From Sphingobium sp. SCG-1 (GTDB lineage: Bacteria > Pseudomonadota > Alphaproteobacteria > Sphingomonadales > Sphingomonadaceae), in assembly GCF_002953135.1 (NCBI RefSeq), contig NZ_CP026372.1:1922001-1986000 (forward strand): DNA of 64,000 nt, read 5' to 3'. The position numbers were made by a program, and so were the translations under genes. The notes beneath the pieces were generated by a model. That model did no database searches and was not told the DNA's origin. It worked only from the letters and a program-made list of their open reading frames with translations. Below are positions 35,677 through 44,448 of this stretch, one piece after another. The stretch's first letter is position 1. The number at the start of each line of letters is the position of its first letter.

Positions 35677-37806
35677 TCAGAAATGGCGGCTTAGCGACAG
35701 GCGCCAGTTTCGCGGCTGACCAGGCGTGATCCGGTCGAGGCAGCAGGAATCAGGGAAATAGCGCTCGCCCAGGAGATTATTGACATTCAACTGAACACTC
35801 CAGTCGCCAATCGTGTAAGACAGGCCTGCGTCCACAAGGATGTAGGAGGCGAGCCGATATAAGACCGCGTCCGGCACCGCTCCGTTGCGACTGCTGTTGT
35901 ACACGAAGCCGAGGTTTGCGCCCAGGTTGGCCAGTGGTCCCGAAGGTACGACATAGCGGCCATAAAGACTGACATTGTGGCGGGGAATATTCTGCAGTTC
36001 CGTACCAGCCGGAATAGTTTCATCATCCAACACCTTCGCCCTGATATAGGCATAAGCCAAGTTGATCGTCGCGCCGGGCGCTGGATGCCATCGGCCTTCC
36101 ACCTCGACGCCACGGCTGCGCTGCTTGCCGGTTACGCGGGAGAAATTGGGAAACGCCGGGTCGCTGGTCAGCACATTCGAGCGCTTCAGATCATAAACAG
36201 AGATCATTCCGCTCAGCGTGCCGCCATCGGGCGCGAACTTGATACCGCCTTCGATGTTCCGGCCCCGCTCGGGCGGAGCCTGGCCGATGACGCTGGGCGC
36301 ACCGTTCGTGTCGGTGGCCAGGACGATTTGCGATCCGAATTGGGGCGTGAAGGACTTCGCCCAAGTCGCGTAGAAAGCCAGGTGGGGCACGACTTCATAG
36401 GTCGCGCCGACGCGGGGGCTGAACGCAGTCTGCAACTCACCGTTGGACTTGGCGCGATCCCATCGTCCACTGAGCGTGACGATCAGGCGATCGGTCAGAG
36501 TGACATGATCCTGAAGATACAAGCCGCGTTGATTGTTCCTGGTGTCTCCGGAATAGGGCGCGGGCGTCGGCACGAGCGGCGCGCCATAATCCGGCGTCAA
36601 TATGTCGAGCGGGAAGTGCGAGGCGTCGAAATCGCCGTCGCCGTGATAGCGTTCGCGGTTCTGGCGATAGTCGATACCCCCCAATATGGTGTGGCGAATG
36701 GCGCCGATCGCGAATTTCCCCGTCGCGCGCGTATCGACAGCGAAATCCTTGTTAGTGGAGCTATAGGGGCCGTAATAATAGCGACCCAGCGTCCGACCCT
36801 GCTGGACGCCGTCCACGACATCATCGTCAAGGAAGCTGCCGGCGAACATCCAGCGATCCCAGTAGGCCGTGCGATGCGTATAGCGCAAAGTCTGGCTGAT
36901 CCCGAAAGCATCGCTGAACCGGTGGTCGAACATCGCACTGATCGACTTGCGAGTCTGGTTGTAGACTGGCTTCTGGTCACCGCCATTGTTGATCGAGAAA
37001 TCGATCGGCACCGGGCCAAAGGCGCTGGGCAACACCGTGCCCCAGGCACTCAAAGGGGAAAAGGGATTGTCGCGATCGCGCTGATAGACCCCCAGCAAGG
37101 TCAGGTTGGTATTGGGCGCTATCTGCCATTTGATCGAAGGAGAGGCATAGATGCGGTTCTGCCCCGAATTGCGAACGAATGAGCCAGCGTCGCGATACAC
37201 GACATTTAGCCGCGCCAAGAGTGTGCCGTCATCGGTCAGCAGCGTATTGGCATCCAGAACGCCCTCGACCAGATCATAGGAACCGGTCGAAAGCGTCAGG
37301 TCCATGAAGGCGTCCGCCTGCGGCCGCTTGCTGACGAGATTTACGATGCCGCCCAGTGGCGCGGAACCAAAGAGGGCAGAGGCCGGCCCCTTGACGGCTT
37401 CCACCTGTTGCAGCCCGGACAACTCGTTGTTGCTGCCGACCCCGGCCTCGCTCAGAATGCCGTCGAGATAGATGCTGCCATAGGCCGCATCATAGCCGCG
37501 AATCGTGTAGGCGTCGAAAAAGCCGTAGGTGCTACTGCGCGATACGCCCGCGACGGTGCGCAGCGCATCCGCAAGGCGCGTGACGCCGCGCTCCTTGAGC
37601 GTATCGGCACTCACGACGGAAATGGCCTGTGGCGTTTCGATCAAGGGCACGTCCGACTTCGCAGCATTGGTCTCGCCCAAATGGATGCCTGTCACAACGA
37701 TCTGATCCGACTCAACGTCATTCGCCGCCGGTTCTCCAGCGTGTGCGGCTAAGGGGGCCAAGCAGGCCAAGGTCATCCAGCTTGCCGACAGGTACCAATT
37801 CATCAT
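35677..37806 (-). CDS. TonB-dependent siderophore receptor
   Basis: ATG 37806, preceded by GGGGAGC, begins a signal peptide ending LAAHA; the protein is 709 residues. The plug domain has QIVVTGIHLGETNAAKSDVP, LIETPQAISVVSADTLKERG, and GGIVNLVSKRP near 150. The beta-barrel ends RNWRLSLSRHF with the terminal Phe needed for outer-membrane assembly. The siderophore-receptor type is shown by VPLIETPQAISVV and by the C-terminal LNVNNLLGERYF. It imports ferric chelates using TonB energy. It has no adjacent sigma/anti-sigma pair. Confidence 0.9.
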   Translation of the reverse strand: MMNWYLSASWMTLACLAPLAAHAGEPAANDVESDQIVVTGIHLGETNAAKSDVPLIETPQAISVVSADTLKERGVTRLADALRTVAGVSRSSTYGFFDAYTIRGYDAAYGSIYLDGILSEAGVGSNNELSGLQQVEAVKGPASALFGSAPLGGIVNLVSKRPQADAFMDLTLSTGSYDLVEGVLDANTLLTDDGTLLARLNVVYRDAGSFVRNSGQNRIYASPSIKWQIAPNTNLTLLGVYQRDRDNPFSPLSAWGTVLPSAFGPVPIDFSINNGGDQKPVYNQTRKSISAMFDHRFSDAFGISQTLRYTHRTAYWDRWMFAGSFLDDDVVDGVQQGRTLGRYYYGPYSSTNKDFAVDTRATGKFAIGAIRHTILGGIDYRQNRERYHGDGDFDASHFPLDILTPDYGAPLVPTPAPYSGDTRNNQRGLYLQDHVTLTDRLIVTLSGRWDRAKSNGELQTAFSPRVGATYEVVPHLAFYATWAKSFTPQFGSQIVLATDTNGAPSVIGQAPPERGRNIEGGIKFAPDGGTLSGMISVYDLKRSNVLTSDPAFPNFSRVTGKQRSRGVEVEGRWHPAPGATINLAYAYIRAKVLDDETIPAGTELQNIPRHNVSLYGRYVVPSGPLANLGANLGFVYNSSRNGAVPDAVLYRLASYILVDAGLSYTIGDWSVQLNVNNLLGERYFPDSCCLDRITPGQPRNWRLSLSRHF

Positions 37807-37848
37807 CACTCTGCTCCCCAATTGCTGGCGAGCCCTTAGTGATATTAA

Positions 37849-37868
37849 GTTGCAATAGCAATATTGTA
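37849..37868 (-). promoter_or_regulatory. Candidate iron-regulator operator upstream of the TonB receptor
   Basis: The stretch 37849-37868 contains the repeated element GCAATA. On the minus strand it reads ATTGCTATTGCAAC, like Fur-type sites seen before iron receptors. It lies about 45-60 bases before the receptor start. Low confidence, because Fur boxes are degenerate. Confidence 0.3.
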
Positions 37869-37985
37869 TCTCTCATCGTCATGATGAGGCCGTGCGAGGG
37901 AAGCTGACGCCAGCGTCACGCTCTAGCTTCACAGCATAAATTGAAAAATCGGTGCGGGAACGTAGTATAAGGGTCGGCTGCTTGC

Positions 37986-39203
37986 CTAAGCTCGTCTCGA
38001 TGCGTCCGGCGAGTGGACGTGCTCGCGCTGGATTCCAAGGCCGAGCAGCCATGCCGGGAGAGCCTGAAGCGCAGGTATTGCCTGAAGCAGTTGGATCACC
38101 GCCGGTGCGCGCGGCTTGTCGTTGCGCATGGCCGAGCCAATGACGTTGCGGTGGATTGCGCGCTGCACAGCCTGGATGGTGCGGACTGCCAGCATCCGCC
38201 GGGTGCGGATCCGGTGGAGCAGCGGATCAGGGTCGCCGCCAGCAGCGAGTTCGGTGGCGAGGATATTCGCTGCAGCGACTGCGTCCTGGATTGCAAGGTT
38301 AATGCCCACTCCCCCGACTGGCGACATTGCGTGCGCGGCATCGCCAATCGCGAGGAGGCCCGGCCGGTGCCAACGGAGCAATCGATCGAGTGAGACAGTG
38401 AGGAGCTTTACATCGCCCCAGTCGGCGATGGCTCCGATATTCGCCGAAAGCGACGGAACTGGCGCAGCCACATCGTCCCGGAAGCGTTCGATCCCAGCGG
38501 CGCGTACCCTGTCCGCCGCGCCTTTCTCGATCACGCGTGCACACTGGAAGTAGTCACCCCGGTCGATAGTAACGATCATCTCGCCCCGGTTGATATAACC
38601 TTGGGTACGGTTGTCTGCCGTCCGCGCCTTGGGCACGCGGAACCAGAGCACGTCGATAGGCGCGCCAAGGTCCTGCAGTGGCAATGCGGCCGCCGCACGC
38701 ATGCGGGAACTGCGACCGTCGGCGGCGATGACCAGCCTTGCCTCCAGCGCTTCACCATTTGCAAGCCTAACACCCTCGATTCGTTTCGTGCCCTCTATAA
38801 GGCCGACCGCTTCGGCTTCCATGCGCAGGGTGAAGGAGGGGAACCGCCGCGCGGCATCCGCCACGAAGTTGAGGAAATGCCACTGTGGCATCATCGCAAT
38901 GAAAGGCGCCCGGCCCGGAAGGTAGCTGAAGTCGGCTATCCGGTATTCGCGGCCCCCGATTACAGCGCCAACCGCGGATATCTTGTCATGCTCGCGGGCA
39001 AGCAGTGCCTCGAGAAGGCCGAGCTCGTCGAACAGGTTCAACGTCGATGGGTGAACGGTGTCGCCGCGAAAATCTCGCAGGAAGTCGGCATGCTTCTCCA
39101 GCACGAGGGTTTGCACGCCCGCGCGGGCGAACAGTAGGCCAGCCATCATTCCAGCGGGGCCGCCGCCGATGATCACAACAGGAGATCGGGTTCGATCACT
39201 CAT
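37986..39203 (-). CDS. FAD-dependent monooxygenase (PHBH/UbiH-like)
   Basis: The product is 405 residues. Dinucleotide-binding motif VVIIGGGPAGMMAGLLFARA at 9-28, then VIAADGRSSRMR (DG motif) and LLAIGDAAHAMSPVGGVGIN with the GD motif that binds the FAD ribityl chain. This is the class A flavoprotein hydroxylase fold. The substrate is unknown. Relatives hydroxylate aromatic or polyketide-like compounds using NAD(P)H and O2. It stands alone on the minus strand. Confidence 0.88.
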   Translation of the reverse strand: MSDRTRSPVVIIGGGPAGMMAGLLFARAGVQTLVLEKHADFLRDFRGDTVHPSTLNLFDELGLLEALLAREHDKISAVGAVIGGREYRIADFSYLPGRAPFIAMMPQWHFLNFVADAARRFPSFTLRMEAEAVGLIEGTKRIEGVRLANGEALEARLVIAADGRSSRMRAAAALPLQDLGAPIDVLWFRVPKARTADNRTQGYINRGEMIVTIDRGDYFQCARVIEKGAADRVRAAGIERFRDDVAAPVPSLSANIGAIADWGDVKLLTVSLDRLLRWHRPGLLAIGDAAHAMSPVGGVGINLAIQDAVAAANILATELAAGGDPDPLLHRIRTRRMLAVRTIQAVQRAIHRNVIGSAMRNDKPRAPAVIQLLQAIPALQALPAWLLGLGIQREHVHSPDASRRA

Positions 39204-39450
39204 GCACGCAACCTACGCCTTGTCTCCGGTGATCGCAAAGTGGCAGTTCCGGGGGAAGTGACCCAGAAGCTGCCGGTCCGCACCTTGGAAGCTAAAAGTA
39301 GCCTCTGAGTGGCTTGGATGGGTCGACCGCGACGCGATGCATATGTCTGCCATCCTGACTATCGATGCTGCAAACCTTACATTTCCTATCGGTTAATTTC
39401 GCATCGGCAGAGTTGTTAATTGGGCAGGTTATTGCCGCGCGTTTCTAGCT

Positions 39451-40632
39451 CTATGAACGACTGACGCAATAACTCCCCCAAGCCTCCATCAGTTTGACGC
39501 GGGCACCTGGCTGATTTTCTGTGCCTAGATATGTCGTGCGGCGGTAGGCCGCCTGCACAGCGTCAGGTGTCTTGTGAGCCAGAGCAGCCTCGACAACGGC
39601 ATCGGCAAAGCCTTCATTTGCTGCCCAGTCCGTAAAGCTCGAACGAAAACCGTGAACGTGAAATGGCTCGCTCATGTCTCGCAGAACCTTCAGCAGAGTC
39701 ATGTCTGACATCGGATTGCCAGCCACGCCGGGGAAAACGACATCTGTATCCGGAAGTTGCAGCGCACGCGCTTTCGTGAGCACCGCCAAAGCCGCGTTGG
39801 AGAGTGGAACCACATGCGCCTTACCCCGCTTCATATGATCGGCAGGAATCGCCCAGTGGTGCCCATCGAGATCAAACTCCGCCCATGTCGCAAGGCGCAC
39901 CTCCTGGCTACGCACGCCGGTAAGTATTAGAAATTCTAATGCCAGCCGTCCGAAGGAAGGTTTGCGCCGCAAAGCGGTGATGAAGCCGGGCACTGCAATA
40001 TATGGCATGGACTTGCGATTCTCTCGCGACTTCACCTGCCGGGGTAAGCCGCGTCCGGCTTTCAAGCTTCCATTTCCCGATGGGGCTTCGCGGGAGCGCC
40101 AGCCCTTGGCGTGTGCGTAGTCCAGCACCGCGCAGATCCGGTTGCGTACCTGGCGCGCGGTTTCGGGGATTTCCTGCCAGATCGGGGTCAGGACTTCGAT
40201 TATATCGGCAGTTGTGATGCTGCCCGTCGGTATGTTGCCTAGCTTGGGAAAGACATAGTTCTGCAAGCTCGCGAGCCATTGGCGGGTGTAGACGTCGCTC
40301 TTCCAGCCTGCCTCGTTCTCGGAATGGTATTGGAGCGCCACTTCCTTTAACGTCACTCTTGCTGCGGCTTCATCCTTCTTCTCAACGAGCACATCACGCT
40401 TCTCGACCTTGACAGCCTTGCGCAACTGGTTGGCCTTCTCGCGCGCCTCAGCCAGCGTCACGAGCTTCGCGCTGCCGATCCCGATGTCCCTTCGCTCGCC
40501 ATCCTGCTGGACTCGAAGCAGCCATGATGCAGCACCGTTCTTCCCCACTTTCAGGAAAAGACCGTCACCATCCTGATAGGTGCCCGGATTCTTCGAAGCG
40601 GCCTTCACCGCTACCGCCGTTAGCTTACCCAT
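39451..40632 (-). CDS. Tyrosine-type integrase (P4-like, DUF4102 N-terminus)
   Basis: ATG 40632, with GGGGAAGGA just upstream, gives 393 residues. The N-terminal arm-binding domain has TYQDGDGLFLKVGKNGAASW; the core-binding domain spans about 95-175. The catalytic set is present: R241 in LTGVRSQEVR, H327 and R330 in HGFR, H353 in LAHKTPDAV, and a tyrosine at 363 or 368. The enzyme looks intact, unlike the second integrase near tRNA-Glu. CCCCACA repeats and a tRNA-3'-end-like sequence lie just upstream. Confidence 0.9.
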   Translation of the reverse strand: MGKLTAVAVKAASKNPGTYQDGDGLFLKVGKNGAASWLLRVQQDGERRDIGIGSAKLVTLAEAREKANQLRKAVKVEKRDVLVEKKDEAAARVTLKEVALQYHSENEAGWKSDVYTRQWLASLQNYVFPKLGNIPTGSITTADIIEVLTPIWQEIPETARQVRNRICAVLDYAHAKGWRSREAPSGNGSLKAGRGLPRQVKSRENRKSMPYIAVPGFITALRRKPSFGRLALEFLILTGVRSQEVRLATWAEFDLDGHHWAIPADHMKRGKAHVVPLSNAALAVLTKARALQLPDTDVVFPGVAGNPMSDMTLLKVLRDMSEPFHVHGFRSSFTDWAANEGFADAVVEAALAHKTPDAVQAAYRRTTYLGTENQPGARVKLMEAWGSYCVSRS

Positions 40633-40636
40633 TTCC

Positions 40637-40906
40637 TTCCCCACATTCCTAAGACCGTTCCGGAAAACTCAAGTGTGGGGAACTGCCTTCCCTTCCCCAC
40701 ACATCGGATGAGGGTGGATCGCGATGGTTGTGTGGGGACGGAACATGGACAATATGTCGCAGAAATCCATGGGTTTCCATGGATTTTTAGGGATGCCGGT
40801 GAATAGGAAAATGGTGGCAGGGCTTGTATCGAACTCCTCATCTAGAAGATTGATTTTACTTATTACTTTATGAGGACGGTGTTTGTGCCCCACATTCCCC
40901 CCCACA
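40637..40906. repeat. Cluster of six CCCCACA repeats, candidate integrase arm-type sites
   Basis: Cores lie at 40639-40645 (+), 40674-40680 (-), 40695-40701 (+), 40731-40737 (-), 40888-40894 (+) and 40900-40906 (+). Three share the longer TTCCCCACA. The first covers the ribosome binding site of the integrase gene, so the protein that binds these could also repress its own synthesis. Confidence 0.5.
40812..40830 (-). other. tRNA-3'-end-like sequence, candidate att core
   Basis: On the minus strand 40834-40812 reads GTTCGATACAAGCCCTGCC followed by ACCA, like the T loop, acceptor strand and CCA of a tRNA, but without the matching 5' T stem. P4-type integrases usually recombine at such ends, and this one lies 180 bases upstream of the integrase start. 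Confidence 0.35.
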
Positions 40907-41387
40907 GTTCTCGTAGAGCAAGACGTTCTCAATGTGGAGGAGGGCCATAATCTGTTGGAACATTTGTGTGCAACATTGGCCGATTGCGGGATTTCGGCTT
41001 ACCAACGGGTAGGCACGCATAGCTGCCCATCCATAGCACGTGACGCCAGGCCGAGATATCTGCCCAGCCGATTTCGACAATTGTTGATTACTCGACGCAT
41101 AATCCCAGGTTTCGTGAATAGGATACAGATTGGCGGACGAAGAAACGAACTTATCATACCCTGTCAGGCTGTTGGCCCCGAACCTCTGCCTCGATGTCAT
41201 AAAGCCGGCGGATGCGCTGCAACTCGGAGGTGACGGCGTCGGCTTCGCCGGAAGGGTGTCGAATATTCGCGCCGTAAAACAGTCTCTCTATGGATTACTG
41301 AATTGATTGAGGCTAAGACGACGAAGGGCTCGCTCATAACAACCCTCTAAAAAGAGGCGTCGATCACACCATTAACAGGGGGTAACG

Positions 41388-42356
41388 ATGTCTAGGTTTG
41401 TTCTCAAAAGTACGGCGGCAATTTGTTTGTTTGTTTCTTCGGCAATCAGTTATCCAGCTTATGCCGGATGGTTGAAAAATGCCATCCCCAGCAACGTCCT
41501 AAAGAAAATTGAAAGCACATCTATTAAGACAAAAAGTTCTACCGAAATAGAAAACGTTATCAAAGGACTTCCTGAAAATCAGAGAAACATTGTTCGAAGT
41601 GTTTTTCGAGCAGATCCAAGAATCATTGGTGGTTTCATAATAGATTATGAAAAAGTTCCATGGCAAGTTGCGCTGATTAGAGGATACTTGCCCGAGCCGA
41701 ATAGATATGCATTTTGCGGCGGATCGCTTATTGCTGCAGATTTAATCTTAACGGCTGCTCATTGTGTAAAAAACGATATCGTACGTGGCGACCCTAAGCG
41801 TCTTGCGGCAGTTGCCGGAACCGGATTCTACGGAACGGGTGGTGAACGGATTAACGTATCCGAAATATATTCCCACCCGCAATACGATAATCAGACGAAG
41901 GAGAATGATGTTGCCATTCTGAAGCTTGCATCGCCCAGCAAGCTAGGAAAGCCGGTCGTTCTTTCTGACGCTATGCCCCCCTTCGGCGCCAGCGCTTTAG
42001 TTTCTGGCTGGGGAGTTACAGAAAGCGGCATGATGTCGCCAGATTTGCTAGCCGTCCGTGTCCCCTTAGTAAGCTCGGAGGCATGCATGGAAACTCAGAG
42101 CTATCAAGGAGCAATCAAGGATTCCATGCTGTGCGCGGGAGAGCGCGATGGTGGACTAGACTCCTGCCAAGGCGATAGCGGTGGCCCTCTCACTGTAGGT
42201 GATGGCGCACAAGCTCGCCTGATCGGCGTCGTAAGTTGGGGAGAGGGGTGCGCGCAGCGATTGAAGTACGGCGTGTACGCCAACGTCCCAAAGCTCCGGA
42301 GCTGGATTAATACTTTCATCCCAGTACAGGTGGCAATGACAGTAAATCAGAAGTGA
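41388..42356 (+). CDS. Secreted trypsin-like serine protease (S1 family)
   Basis: The product is 322 residues from ATG 41388, with AGGGGG upstream. Signal peptide about 1-26 (ending YPAYA), propeptide about 27-78, then the activation site R78 / IIGG. Catalytic triad: H125 in LTAAHC, D174 in ENDVAILKL, S264 in GDSGGPL. D258 in the S1 pocket predicts cleavage after Lys/Arg, so self-activation at R78 is possible. Six cysteines lie in trypsin-like positions. The coding sequence is much richer in A and T than the rest of the window, pointing to transfer. It is followed 43 bases later by another secreted protein. Confidence 0.88.
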   Translation: MSRFVLKSTAAICLFVSSAISYPAYAGWLKNAIPSNVLKKIESTSIKTKSSTEIENVIKGLPENQRNIVRSVFRADPRIIGGFIIDYEKVPWQVALIRGYLPEPNRYAFCGGSLIAADLILTAAHCVKNDIVRGDPKRLAAVAGTGFYGTGGERINVSEIYSHPQYDNQTKENDVAILKLASPSKLGKPVVLSDAMPPFGASALVSGWGVTESGMMSPDLLAVRVPLVSSEACMETQSYQGAIKDSMLCAGERDGGLDSCQGDSGGPLTVGDGAQARLIGVVSWGEGCAQRLKYGVYANVPKLRSWINTFIPVQVAMTVNQK

Positions 42357-42399
42357 ATGCGTTCTTATTATGCAGATCATTCGCAGAAGGACGACAATT

Positions 42400-43587
42400 A
42401 TGCCATCATTTATTAGAATTGGCGTTTATCTAATTGCATTAACACTGTGCAATATTACAACTGCACACGCGGAAGATGATAATACAGAATTGGCCAAAGA
42501 GACCGCTCGGATTGCTGCTGAGACGGCGCTGATTAACGCTCAGGCAGCTCAGAGAAATGCAGAAGCCGCACTTGTTAAAGCGAAGGTTGATGCCTGGGGG
42601 CTCCCCAGCTATTCAGGGGAAACCGAACTAGGAAGTGGTGCTGGCGTGATAGAGGCTACGATCCTCGCTACCGCCGCAGCGAACGCTGCGGGTAGATATA
42701 TTGCAGCGACGGCACCACAGCTTACCGGCGGGAAGATAGGTTACCTTGTCTTGGCCGGCGACGAAGGAGTGAATTTTTCACAACTAGCTATCATTCGAGT
42801 TCAACTTGACGGGTTACGAGTGGCGTTTCAGAATGCTGGGGTGCCAGATCCAGACCTTGCCGGGACTTCGCGGCTGGCACCAGGAATGGCGATTGCGGCG
42901 GTGTCGGCAGTTTCAGGCCTTTTTCGCGCTGAAACATCCGTTACCGGTGTAGAAATCAACGGCATTTCAGATCGAACCTTGGCTACGGCGACAAGCGGTG
43001 CGCTGAGTTCGTCCTTTCTAGCTTCGGCACCAACAATCCCACGCGATGAAGCATTTGTATCAGGCAAACTTTGGATGGACCAAGCAGTGCTCCAGCGTAT
43101 TGATACACTTTCAGGAATGCGCCAACAGGCCATCGATTTGCGGAAAACGTTAGGAGAGAAGCCAGTAGGGGCAAATGCAGCGAAGGCAACTCAACTCGAC
43201 TCTGTCGTAGCAAGGTTTGATAGTGCTATGTCTAAATTCCTCTCGCCAGATGATAAGGGAACGATTCCCGCAGCTGAAGCGGCAAGGGTTGAACGGCTAG
43301 GAAGCAGAATTGGATCAATATTACGGGTTTATGTTGATAAAGCGGGAGGAAGTATAGTAAATACGAAAAACATTTCCACAATATTCGGAGTGGATCCTGT
43401 AAAGATTAGTGGAGGATTGATTGCGAGTTACATTTACACTGATCCAAATGACGGATCTGTAAAGAAATCTGGTGTCCTAGTTTGTCGCACGACTCTCACT
43501 GCCTTGAGGCATATTCAAGAAAGTGGAAGAAAGGCCACAAATAAAACAGCCAAGTCTGTATCCGTTGCATGTAGCGAAAGCCTATAA
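42400..43587 (+). CDS. Secreted protein of unknown function paired with the protease
   Basis: ATG 42400 (AGAAGGA upstream, signal peptide MPSFIRIGVYLIALTLCNIT ending AHA) is preferred to ATG 42370, giving 395 residues. The mature N-terminus is a predicted coiled coil (KETARIAAETALINAQAAQR, NAEAALVKAKV). The middle is Ala/Ser/Gly rich, and the end has a compact segment with two cysteines (LVCRTTL, VACSESL). No family recognised. Same strand, same low GC and likely same transcript as the trypsin-like gene, so it may be its substrate, inhibitor or co-effector. Confidence 0.7.
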   Translation: MPSFIRIGVYLIALTLCNITTAHAEDDNTELAKETARIAAETALINAQAAQRNAEAALVKAKVDAWGLPSYSGETELGSGAGVIEATILATAAANAAGRYIAATAPQLTGGKIGYLVLAGDEGVNFSQLAIIRVQLDGLRVAFQNAGVPDPDLAGTSRLAPGMAIAAVSAVSGLFRAETSVTGVEINGISDRTLATATSGALSSSFLASAPTIPRDEAFVSGKLWMDQAVLQRIDTLSGMRQQAIDLRKTLGEKPVGANAAKATQLDSVVARFDSAMSKFLSPDDKGTIPAAEAARVERLGSRIGSILRVYVDKAGGSIVNTKNISTIFGVDPVKISGGLIASYIYTDPNDGSVKKSGVLVCRTTLTALRHIQESGRKATNKTAKSVSVACSESL

Positions 43588-44068
43588 AAATTGAAGATAT
43601 GGCGTTCGCGCGAAGTTGAGATCTTTACCGCCAGCGACGCATCTGATTATGGGCGCAGTGCTCACCGCTAGAAAAACGCACTGCGGTGCCCAACGGGAGA
43701 GGCATGGTTCGTCACGCAATTAGTCATCGCGGCTAGGTACTGTTTGGGATACCCAAAAAGGAATTTTGCGATATCGGTGTCATATACCGATTGGCAGGAC
43801 TCAAAACGTATATCCTAAACCATACCATCCAAAAGGACCGGCTGCAGGTGGAATGACCGCTCTTGGGAATGCCTCCGGCTCTATCGAACGGCAAGAACTG
43901 GCGCATTGCCGACCCGACGGTCTACTGGAGCCGAATGGCAGGTCCCAGCGCAAACCGCCGTTCAGCGAGAGAGCCGGGAATGACCTGAACTGGTCGACAC
44001 CGCCGGAAACCGGACGGTCAGGACTTGGGGAACAAAGATTTATCGCTGAGCGGCCTATTTGGGTCGGA
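43588..44068. other. Intergenic region between the protease pair and the recombinase debris
   Basis: No supported gene. Base composition returns to GC rich after about 43800. Open frames here are chance extensions of the broken recombinase frames. Confidence 0.4.
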
Positions 44069-44148
44069 AGGACCATGGCGAAGGTTTTGTGACCGCTGAT
44101 TCTTTGGATGGTCGGTAAATCAATGCTCGCCTTCACCAGCATTGTAAT
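44069..44148 (-). pseudogene. Fragment of a second tyrosine recombinase
   Basis: About 26 codons read ITMLVKASIDLPTIQRISGH and KTFAMVL, the H-x-x-x motif region (SGHKT) near the C-terminus of XerC/D-like phage integrases. The flanks do not continue the protein. It is unrelated in frame history to the longer integrase remnant that follows. Confidence 0.45.
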
Positions 44149-44448
44149 ACCATCGAAGAGCGAAAGAAGATTCGCAAGGACATCGTAGCGACGAACCGGG
44201 TCGAGATCGAACAGCGTAATCTTGAGGCGAACAATCAGTCGTTGGAGATCGCTCAAGCTGCCGAACAGGCGCGATTGACGCAGGAGCAAACGCTTGCCGC
44301 TCGGCGTGCGGAGCAGGCGACGGCTATTGCCACGGCCGAAGCGGAACAGACCCGCCTCGCTGAAATCGCACGCATCACAGCGGAGCAGGCACAGAGGGTC
44401 GCGAAGACCGAAGCGGACAAGGTGATCCAAACGGCCACGGTCGTTCTC
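44149..44448 (+). pseudogene. Flotillin (SPFH/YqiK-like) coiled-coil fragment
   Basis: The plus-strand frame reads IEERKKIRKDIVATNRVEIE, QRNLEANNQSLEIAQAAEQA and an Ala/Glu/Gln-rich heptad pattern to VIQTA. This is the internal coiled coil of flotillin-like proteins. There is no SPFH domain before it and no C-terminus after it. It is inserted exactly where the neighbouring integrase should continue, so it arrived by recombination. Confidence 0.5.

Larger units (their letters stand above)
40633..41387. other. Integrase upstream region (probable attachment region)
   Basis: No supported gene in 755 bases. It holds six copies of CCCCACA in both orientations (first at 40639, last ending 40906), a 10-bp inverted repeat GTGTGGGGAA/TTCCCCACAC (40673-40702), a tRNA-end-like sequence at 40812-40830 and, before the protease gene, a small CCTCT-AAAA-AGAGG hairpin (41344-41357). 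Confidence 0.45.

Noticed and set aside
35977..37182. 401-codon plus-strand open frame inside the TonB receptor
   Set aside because: Antisense shadow of a high-GC gene; the receptor frame is supported by motifs at both ends.
41344..41357. CCTCT-AAAA-AGAGG hairpin considered as a terminator
   Set aside because: Only five base pairs and no T tract on either side; left as a minor note.
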